From contig PBLJ01000020.1 in assembly GCA_002721705.1 (NCBI GenBank), positions 27,799-90,580 on the forward strand: a stretch of 62,782 nt of DNA, read 5' to 3'. The notes below the pieces were generated by a model. That model was not told where the DNA came from. It made no database searches and was given only the letters and a program-made list of their open reading frames with translations. Both the position numbers and the translations under genes were made by a program. Within the stretch, counting starts at the first letter, position 1. Each line of letters opens with the position of its first letter. The stretch comes from Opitutia bacterium. Its GTDB lineage: Bacteria; Verrucomicrobiota; Verrucomicrobiia; Opitutales; Seribacteraceae. Of this stretch, positions 56,627 through 62,782 are shown piece after piece.

Positions 56627-57886
56627 ATGAAATCCACAAAACATCTTCCATTAAGCGGTTATGGAAAAGTTACAATTGCAACGATCTTCATGTGCCTCGC
56701 GATGTTTCTCGTTGGTTGCGGTGAAGAAATTGACTTTGATTCATCCGAAGAGGAAACCGCTGAAAAACCGGCAAAGAAAGCGGCCTTTAAACAGGACACA
56801 GCAGCAGAACCTTCGGTCCCAAAGGCTTTACATGATGATTTAATGGCTGAAAAAGAGGCTCTTTGCCAAAATTTGATCGAAGAATTATCCACAGCTCAGG
56901 ACGAAGGCGCAAAGCTGTTGACTGAAACTGGGACCCTGAAACTGGAGCTTGCCGCAGCCCAAGAAGAGGCTAAACGGCTGGAGGCAATGGTCATGGGCAA
57001 CCAAGCGGCGGCACAAGCCGCCGCATCACAAGCCGCGGCATCGGAAGCCACCGCCAGCAGCAAACTACAGGCAGCCCAAGCCGCGCAGCAAGCCGCGGTA
57101 TCGGAAGCCGCCGCCGCCAGTACTAAATTGCAGGCAGCGCAGGCTACTGCCAGCGCCCAAAGCGCCTCCATTAAGCAATTAACCGCAAGCAATGGTAAAT
57201 TAACTAAAGAACTGGCGATTAACCAAAACCGCGTTAAGGAACTGGAGGTGGCTGTCAGTCAGAACCGAAATCCCGCCGACACTTTGAAAATCCAGCAATT
57301 GAACTCTAAAAACTCACTCCTCGCCAAAGACTTAGTGAGACATCAGCAACAGATAAAGACGCTGCAAACCTCCCTTAATAATCCAAGGTACCATCAAACT
57401 AATGCAAGCATGATGAAGGAATTGACGGAAAAAAACACCTCACTGTCCAAATCCTTGGCCAAAAGCGAAAAAAAGGTGAAAGACCTTCAGAACTCCTTGA
57501 GTAAGGCCAAAAAGCCTCAACCTCCTAAAAACGACCAAGCCAACAAACAGTTGGCTGCTCAAAATGCGTCACTTCGGAGGGAAGTAGAAAAATACAAGCA
57601 ACAGCTCAGGAACCAACCGCCTGTTGTTCGTGATAATATCAAAACCTTGCCGGAATGGAAAGCCAAACTGAGCCGCGACGGCTTGCTCAACGCCATCCCG
57701 ACCACTGTCCAAATGGCAGCTTCCGTAGGCAGGCCTCATGACAGAATGGACAAATTAAATAGCTTCGAATCGCTCGAAGTTACCTATATCTGGAGAGATT
57801 CCGTGAAAGTGTATCATGATTTGGAGATTCGAACCGTGAACGGCAAAATAGACCTGATTACCTATGCGGAAAAGCACGATAATTAG
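56627..57886 (+). CDS. Lipoprotein with Ala/Gln-rich coiled coil, unknown function
   Basis: The 419-residue protein has a signal ending in the lipobox LVGC (Cys at residue 31). An acidic linker follows (EEIDFDSSEEE), then a long coiled coil from about residue 65 to 330. Part of the coil is a 20-residue tandem repeat rich in Ala, Gln and Ser (QAAASEATASSKLQAAQAAQ and a near copy). The last ~70 residues form a separate globular end with VTYIWRDSVKVYHDLEIR. I do not recognise the family. Anchoring in the outer membrane with a periplasmic coil is likely. Confidence 0.7.
   Translation: MKSTKHLPLSGYGKVTIATIFMCLAMFLVGCGEEIDFDSSEEETAEKPAKKAAFKQDTAAEPSVPKALHDDLMAEKEALCQNLIEELSTAQDEGAKLLTETGTLKLELAAAQEEAKRLEAMVMGNQAAAQAAASQAAASEATASSKLQAAQAAQQAAVSEAAAASTKLQAAQATASAQSASIKQLTASNGKLTKELAINQNRVKELEVAVSQNRNPADTLKIQQLNSKNSLLAKDLVRHQQQIKTLQTSLNNPRYHQTNASMMKELTEKNTSLSKSLAKSEKKVKDLQNSLSKAKKPQPPKNDQANKQLAAQNASLRREVEKYKQQLRNQPPVVRDNIKTLPEWKAKLSRDGLLNAIPTTVQMAASVGRPHDRMDKLNSFESLEVTYIWRDSVKVYHDLEIRTVNGKIDLITYAEKHDN
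57029..57148 (+). repeat. 60-bp tandem duplication in the coiled-coil lipoprotein gene
   Basis: Two adjacent 60-base units start CAAGCCGCGG at 57029 and 57089. They keep the codon frame and differ at about a quarter of positions, mainly in the middle. They encode Ala/Gln/Ser-rich 20-residue coil segments. Confidence 0.7.
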
Positions 57887-57922
57887 AGCATTGCCGGTTA
57901 TCGCGCGAATTCCACCGCAAGA

Positions 57923-59233
57923 TTGATGATAGGTTCCTACACCGCAACTGGTGTGGTGATCGCCAGCATGGTGGGAACGGGGGTTTTCGTAAGCCTGGGA
58001 TTTCAGGCTGAGAAAATTGATTCAACTTTTGCACTGATGGCATTATGGGCCCTGGGAGGTGCTTATGCCCTGACCGGCGCTCTTTGTTATGCGGAATTGG
58101 CTTCCAGAATGCCCCGTTCCGGAGGCGAGTACAATTTTTTGTCAAAGATTTACCATCCGTCCCTGGGCTTTCTGGCCGGCTGGATTTCAGTAATAGTAGG
58201 CTTTGCCGCCCCTACCGCAGTAACAGCCTTGGCATTTGGACAATACACCCAACTATTAAACATTGAAATTAATAAATTAAATGCTGCAATTGTTGTAATT
58301 TTACTTTGTGGGTGCATCCATTTAAGCCAAGGAGTAATTGGTCGTGGGTTTCAGAATGTTTTAACCTTGGTCAAAATAGTTTTGCTCATTGCGTTCATTG
58401 GATCTTTTTTCCTTTTATCATCCAGTGTTCAGCCAGTCAACCTGTGGCCATCTAGTGAAGACTTCAGTGCGATTGGAACCAATGATTTCGCTGTTGCCTT
58501 TGTCTTTGTGACCTATGCCTATTCGGGTTGGAATGCAGCGGTTTATTGTTCCGGAGACATACGAGAAGCCCGGGTTTCAGTGCCCTTTGCCTTATGCATC
58601 GGTACGTTGGTCGTGACCGTTCTCTATCTTCTTTTGAATTTTGCGTTCTTGCGCAGTATTCCCTTTGGGGAGATTCAAACTTTGGTAAACAAAGAGGAAA
58701 TAGCCGCACTGGGAGGACGGATGCTTTTTGAAGAACAGGGGGAGGTTTTTGTGAATGCATTAATATCAATAGGCTTAATTTCCACTATTGGAGCATTGGT
58801 TTTCATTGGACCGCGTATTTCTCAAACCATAGGAACTGACTTCAAGGCACTGAGCTTTCTTTCCCGAAAAAATGCCAAGGGAATACCAGTGAATGCCATT
58901 TTGTTGCAATTGGCCCTCTCCATCCTCTTCGTCGTGTTCCTTGAATTGGAATCCCTTCTTGTTTACACGGAATTCAGCCTCATACTTTTTTCCACTCTCA
59001 CCGTTTTGGGACTATTCGTTTTGCGTATTCGAGAAAAAGGATCGTCCTTCGATGGGTATCGGGCATGGGGGTTTCCATGGACTGGGATATTTTTCCTGGC
59101 TATGAGCGGCTGGGTTTTGTTCTCGGTATACGATAAACACCCCAAGGAATCCAACGCGGGTCTACTGACGATTCTGGCCGGGCTGGTCATTTACTGTGTG
59201 GTTAATCCTAAAAAATGCGACGAGGAGCGGTGA
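57923..59233 (+). CDS. Amino acid permease (APC superfamily)
   Basis: The 436-residue membrane protein has about twelve helices. The first unwound helix reads VVIASMVGTGVFVSLGF, the APC substrate-binding pattern, followed by ALCYAELASRMPRSGGEYNFL (helices 2-3). The substrate is unknown; the form is close to cationic or general amino acid transporters of bacteria. Only a short N-terminus precedes helix 1. Its 3' end overlaps the possible pcm start. Confidence 0.85.
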   Translation: MMIGSYTATGVVIASMVGTGVFVSLGFQAEKIDSTFALMALWALGGAYALTGALCYAELASRMPRSGGEYNFLSKIYHPSLGFLAGWISVIVGFAAPTAVTALAFGQYTQLLNIEINKLNAAIVVILLCGCIHLSQGVIGRGFQNVLTLVKIVLLIAFIGSFFLLSSSVQPVNLWPSSEDFSAIGTNDFAVAFVFVTYAYSGWNAAVYCSGDIREARVSVPFALCIGTLVVTVLYLLLNFAFLRSIPFGEIQTLVNKEEIAALGGRMLFEEQGEVFVNALISIGLISTIGALVFIGPRISQTIGTDFKALSFLSRKNAKGIPVNAILLQLALSILFVVFLELESLLVYTEFSLILFSTLTVLGLFVLRIREKGSSFDGYRAWGFPWTGIFFLAMSGWVLFSVYDKHPKESNAGLLTILAGLVIYCVVNPKKCDEER

Positions 59234-59859
59234 CCTGTTCGGGCTCAGAGCGCATGGTAAAGGAGCAAATTGTTGCCCGAGGTATCCGCGATGAAAAAGT
59301 GTTGAAGGCCATGCGAAAGGTCGACCGTCGCCGATTCGTTTCGGGCAGGGAGGGAGAACGAGCATATGGAGATCATCCAATTTGCATAGGCAATGGGCAG
59401 ACCATTTCTCAACCTTACGTCGTGGCCTTCATGACGTCTGCCTTGGAATTGTCGACCGAGGATCGTGTCTTGGAGATTGGAACGGGCTGTGGTTACCAAA
59501 CGGCTGTTTTAGCGGAAATTGCAAGCGAGGTTTCCACTATTGAAATAGTCGAGGAGCTAGGTTTGAGAGCTCGTCGCCAGCTCAATCAAATGGGCTATAC
59601 CAACGTCGAATTTAATATAGGTGATGGCGGCAAAGGTTGGCCGGAAGCTAGGTTGTTTGACAAAATCATGGTGACGGCGGCCCCAGTAGAGGTGCCCGAC
59701 GCTTTACTGGAACAGCTAAACACGGATGGCATTTTGATCATTCCGGTTGGGGGCGCCGATCAAAACTTGTTACGCTTCCGCCGAGTGGGGGAGGGGATTG
59801 AGCGAGAGCAATTACTCCAAGTGCGCTTCGTCCCAATGACAGGATGCGTTGCTTCCTGA
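59215..59859 (+). CDS. pcm: Protein-L-isoaspartate O-methyltransferase
   Basis: The protein (214 residues from 59215, or 201 from ATG 59254, which gives MVKEQIVARGIRDEKVL) repairs isoaspartyl residues by methylation. Family marks are IGNGQTISQPYVVAFM (near residue 58), SAM motif VLEIGTGCGYQTAVLAE (near 84), and FDKIMVTAAPVEVP. The first start overlaps the permease by 19 bases. It is convergent with the TPR gene, 22 bp away, without a clear terminator. Confidence 0.92.
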   Translation: MRRGAVTCSGSERMVKEQIVARGIRDEKVLKAMRKVDRRRFVSGREGERAYGDHPICIGNGQTISQPYVVAFMTSALELSTEDRVLEIGTGCGYQTAVLAEIASEVSTIEIVEELGLRARRQLNQMGYTNVEFNIGDGGKGWPEARLFDKIMVTAAPVEVPDALLEQLNTDGILIIPVGGADQNLLRFRRVGEGIEREQLLQVRFVPMTGCVAS

Positions 59860-59881
59860 TATTTTCGAGCAAAAGGAAACT

Positions 59882-61240
59882 TCAACCCAGCTTTTTGAGT
59901 CGAGCTTTAGCTTTTCGATGACTGGGAACGATATCCGTAACTATAAGGAAGTGCATTTTCGCCTTGTCGTGATTTTTTTCGGCAAGGGCTCTTTCACCTA
60001 GGCGAAAATGTGTTTCGGCATGCGACCAATTGACGTTCAAGACAGCCTCAAAATGTTCCAAGGCTTCCTCATCCCGTTTGGTGTTTTCCAAAAGAAGGGC
60101 GAGCTCAAAACGACACTCGTCCATGGCCGAATTTGCCTGGAGGGCTTTTTCAAAATAAAGGATAGCCTCGTTTTTCTTACCGGCCTTTAATTTTATGCGT
60201 CCCAGATGACCCCAGGCTGGACCTTGGGCCCGTCGTGCCTCGAATGCATCCTCGTTCAGCCTGCGCGCTCGAGCAAAGTTTGCGTTGGCGGCCGCACGGT
60301 CGCTTTCCTCGAGCAGTAGACGTTCCTTTTCAACGAAGAAAGTGACTGCTTCCTGGAGATCCTTTTCCGCGTTCACGCATTCGTCATTGCGAATAAAATA
60401 ATCGGCTCTTGTGACCAAGGCATCGCCCCGTGCATCCGGATGAGAAACCGCTTTATTCAAAAACCGAAACGCCGCATCTGCCTTTTTTGCCTCAAATCCC
60501 AATTTTACAAGCGAAAGGTAGGCGCGTCCTGCCGAGTCATGATCTTCCAAAGCTTTCGTAAAATGTCTTTTGGCGGCGCGCGTATCTCCTTTGTCCAGCA
60601 GAATTTCACCCACTCTCAAATTGGCAGCACCATGTTTGGGAGCAAGATTGAGAGTGGCATGCAGGTGCTTCAGGGCTGATGGTTTGTCTGGCGAGGTGAC
60701 CAGATTACCTTCTGCATCGGTATATTCTCCCCGTAACAGCAATTCGGCCATTTGGTAGCGTGGACGATAATCTTCGGGCATGATGTCGGCTGCTATTTGA
60801 AACAGCAGAAGAGCTCGTTTATAATCGTCTGGGTGTTCGAGGAGCATCCCAAGAAGAAGATGGGCCTCACCGTCCAGGGGGTCCATTTCCACCACTTGCT
60901 GGAAAAGATCCGCCGCTTGTTTCGTTTCCCCTTTGTTGGTCAGTATAAGGGCAAGCCGTCGCCTTGAAGGCAGATCGTTGGGATCAATGTCTGCGGCTTT
61001 CTGTAATTGCTCGATGGCCTTGACCTCTTGGTTGTCCAGAAGGAGAATTTCAGCTAAAAGAAGCCTAGCTTCGGACAGATCGGGTCGAGCGGCGATGGAT
61101 TCGCGCAGCAAGCGAATGGCCTCCGAGCGCTTTCCGAAGTTGAGTTGCCAACCGGCGAGAGCGAGCCTTGCTTCGGCGAATTGCGGATCGATCTCGAGGG
61201 CTTTTTCGAGATGAATGCGAGCCTCGTCCAAGATAGCCAT
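59882..61240 (-). CDS. Tetratricopeptide-repeat protein
   Basis: From ATG 61240 the protein has 452 residues (the frame opens at 61294). Nearly its whole length is made of TPR helix pairs with the usual Trp/Leu, Gly, Ala-Pro spacing, for example LGRIKLKAGKKNEAILYFEK and LQKAADIDPNDLP. There is no signal peptide or catalytic domain. It lies 28 bp behind a second TPR gene. The two may come from one duplication, or may work together as a scaffold. Function unknown. Confidence 0.8.
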   Translation of the reverse strand: MAILDEARIHLEKALEIDPQFAEARLALAGWQLNFGKRSEAIRLLRESIAARPDLSEARLLLAEILLLDNQEVKAIEQLQKAADIDPNDLPSRRRLALILTNKGETKQAADLFQQVVEMDPLDGEAHLLLGMLLEHPDDYKRALLLFQIAADIMPEDYRPRYQMAELLLRGEYTDAEGNLVTSPDKPSALKHLHATLNLAPKHGAANLRVGEILLDKGDTRAAKRHFTKALEDHDSAGRAYLSLVKLGFEAKKADAAFRFLNKAVSHPDARGDALVTRADYFIRNDECVNAEKDLQEAVTFFVEKERLLLEESDRAAANANFARARRLNEDAFEARRAQGPAWGHLGRIKLKAGKKNEAILYFEKALQANSAMDECRFELALLLENTKRDEEALEHFEAVLNVNWSHAETHFRLGERALAEKNHDKAKMHFLIVTDIVPSHRKAKARLKKLG

Positions 61241-61268
61241 GGCGAGATATTTTGCGTTCGGGCCGAAC

Positions 61269-62782
61269 CTATTTCCTTTTTCCCGCTGCGGCACTACCCC
61301 GTTTGACGGCAGCTTTTTTCTTTGGAGCGGCTTTGGCGGCAGGGCGCTTGGCGGCGGATTTTTTTGCAGGGCGTTTGGCCGGTGTTTTGGGCTGAGAAGT
61401 TGGCTTCTTTGGCGCCAATGCTTTTTCAGCGGCAGGATCCATCAGTAAAACAGCCAGATGGTAGTGTGCTTCTGCGTATTTTGAGTTGATGCGGATGGCT
61501 TCCAAATAATGTTTTTGGGCTTCTTCGTAACGGCCATCCTCTCGCAGCAAAAGGGCTAAGCGAAAATGGGCTTTAGGAAAAGATGAGTCGATTTCTATGG
61601 CTTTTCGGAAGTGATGTTCCGCGATTACGGGGTCGGAGTCGTCCACTAGGGTGCCATTGGGGGTCAAGCGTTGGCCACCAGCCTTTAATTTGGCGAAACA
61701 ATAATGCCCCTTAACGTGTTGTGGGTCTATTTCTATGGCGGTTTCATAATTACGAACGGCCATGTCATATTCCGAAGGAGAATTTAGTATACGAGCCAAA
61801 TGAAAATAGGCATCCACGAAATTCTGATCGACGTCGGTGGCCTTTTGAAAATGGATTTTTGCCTCATTGACGTCGCCGTGTCGTTCCAAATGGTGAGCCA
61901 AGTGATAATAGGCCAAGGCGAATTCAGGATCGATTTCCAAGGCTCGGAAGAAATGTTTTTTGGCCGGTCCGGGATCGTCGAGCGCAGTAAGTAAAAGTGC
62001 GAGCTGGTAATGAGCCTGTGCATGTTCCGGATCCAAGGTAACGGCTTTTCGCAAATGTTCTTCGGCAAGATCGGATTTTCCTTCTTCAGCCAATACTTTT
62101 CCGAGTTGGTAATGAGCAGGTGGGTTTTCCTCGTGGTGCTTTATGGAAGCCTTGAAATGAGTCTTTGCTTTTTGTTTGGCCCCGAGAGCGACCAAAGTTT
62201 GAGCCAGCAGGAAGTGAGCCTTTGAGTAACCCGGATCGATTGCCAAGGCTTTGCCGAGTTGAACCTTGGCGTCCTTAAGCTTTTTTTCCTGCATTAAGAT
62301 GCGAGCCAAATTGTAAAGAGCCTTGGTATGGCCACTATCGATTTTCAGCACCTGCAAAAAACATTCTTTGGCGAATGCGAGGTCGGTACGGTCGACAATG
62401 GTTCCCTCCTTGTCGGTGGCAATACCGCCCGCCAACAGTTTTCCCATGTAATAATGTGCATTGGCGAAACCGGGATTGATATCGATGGCGGTTTCGAAGT
62501 TTTTTCGAGCGTCTTCGAAATCATCGGGATTGGTCAATAGGAGAGCCTTTTGATAGTAGGCCAACGCGTAGTTTTGGTCAACTTCGGTGACCTTCTCCAA
62601 ATTGTTTTTTGCTTCCTCGAAATCCTTCAGTTCCACCAACAGCAGAGCATAATGATAATAAGCATCTGCATAGACAGGATTAATCTCGAGCGCGTTCAGA
62701 AAATGGTTGCGAGCAGCCTCCTTGTCATCATTGGCAGCCAACGCAATGGCTAACTCGCATTGAGCTGCCGAGAAATCGGTGT
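61269..62782 (-). CDS. TPR protein with histone-H1-like Lys/Ala/Pro tail, 5' end outside window
   Basis: The frame is open across the right edge (DFSAAQCELAIALAANDDKE at the edge), so the N-terminus is missing. About 430 residues of regular TPR units are followed by a basic tail from about residue 440 of this fragment, rich in Lys, Ala and Pro (PAKRPAKKSAAKRPAAKAA and on, ending AAGKRK). Such tails in bacterial histone-H1-like proteins bind DNA or RNA without sequence preference. Many units contain ALEIDPxxA-type text. The protein could tether a TPR assembly to nucleic acid; that is inference. Confidence 0.8.
   Translation of the reverse strand, partial: TDFSAAQCELAIALAANDDKEAARNHFLNALEINPVYADAYYHYALLLVELKDFEEAKNNLEKVTEVDQNYALAYYQKALLLTNPDDFEDARKNFETAIDINPGFANAHYYMGKLLAGGIATDKEGTIVDRTDLAFAKECFLQVLKIDSGHTKALYNLARILMQEKKLKDAKVQLGKALAIDPGYSKAHFLLAQTLVALGAKQKAKTHFKASIKHHEENPPAHYQLGKVLAEEGKSDLAEEHLRKAVTLDPEHAQAHYQLALLLTALDDPGPAKKHFFRALEIDPEFALAYYHLAHHLERHGDVNEAKIHFQKATDVDQNFVDAYFHLARILNSPSEYDMAVRNYETAIEIDPQHVKGHYCFAKLKAGGQRLTPNGTLVDDSDPVIAEHHFRKAIEIDSSFPKAHFRLALLLREDGRYEEAQKHYLEAIRINSKYAEAHYHLAVLLMDPAAEKALAPKKPTSQPKTPAKRPAKKSAAKRPAAKAAPKKKAAVKRGSAAAGKRK

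Noticed and set aside
56885..56893. TTATCCACA, a perfect DnaA box, in the lipoprotein gene
   Set aside because: It is single and within coding sequence; about one chance match to a nine-base word is expected every 130 kb on two strands, and no cluster or AT-rich unwinding region accompanies it.

Overview
This window looks like chromosomal DNA of a member of the Verrucomicrobiota, most likely class Opitutia (Puniceicoccales/Opitutales-like). That placement is an inference from gene content: a eukaryote-type UDP-sugar pyrophosphorylase, a NagB/PIG-L fusion, a SMUG1-type uracil-DNA glycosylase, a TPR protein with a histone-H1-like tail, and many start codons without a Shine-Dalgarno sequence. 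No rRNA, insertion sequence, prophage or CRISPR array was seen. Both ends cut through genes: a phosphohexomutase at the left and a TPR protein at the right.

Layout. 1-9.5 kb (minus strand): amino-sugar and sugar-nucleotide metabolism (phosphohexomutase, UAP1-like pyrophosphorylase, NahK-like kinase, NagB/PIG-L fusion) interleaved with an FtsB/DivIC-like protein, DNA polymerase X and phosphatidylserine synthase. 9.6-19.2 kb: an exopolysaccharide locus (WcaF-type acetyltransferase, Wzc-like tyrosine kinase, Wza-like export protein, outer-membrane beta-barrel, O-antigen ligase/polymerase-like protein) followed by a large secreted repeat protein I do not recognise. 19.2-25.9 kb: lysine 2,3-aminomutase, SMUG1, a membrane alkaline-phosphatase-superfamily transferase and two thioredoxin-like proteins. 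26-31 kb: a Gfo/Idh/MocA oxidoreductase and glcDEF. 31-33 kb: an orphan RelE-like protein and dnaN. 33-37 kb: a molybdenum-cofactor cluster (moaA divergent from moeA-moaC-mobA-moaD-moaE). 37-41 kb: gnd, then gmk, an unknown membrane protein and miaB on the minus strand.

41.3-44.4 kb is the most unusual part. It is an AT-rich minus-strand block that encodes a spore-photoproduct-lyase-like radical SAM protein, a nucleosidase-like protein and a HAD phosphatase in overlapping frames. Upstream lies a decayed O6-alkylguanine-DNA alkyltransferase gene, directly divergent from recA. 44.4-49.4 kb: recA, mnmE, mnmG and trmB. mnmG carries two copies of GTTCCACGTGGAAC, the ParB-binding parS core, 27 bp apart inside what looks like a coding insertion. 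49.8-56.4 kb: the complete F-type ATP synthase operon (atpBEFHAGDC), followed by a CAU-anticodon tRNA. 56.6-62.8 kb: a coiled-coil lipoprotein, an amino-acid permease, pcm, and two adjacent TPR genes.

The genes suggest a heterotroph that recycles hexosamines, oxidises glycolate, makes a Wzx/Wzy-type exopolysaccharide and uses molybdoenzymes. The parS pair next to mnmE/mnmG suggests that this part of the window lies in the replication-origin domain of the chromosome, although parAB, rsmG and dnaA are not in the window.
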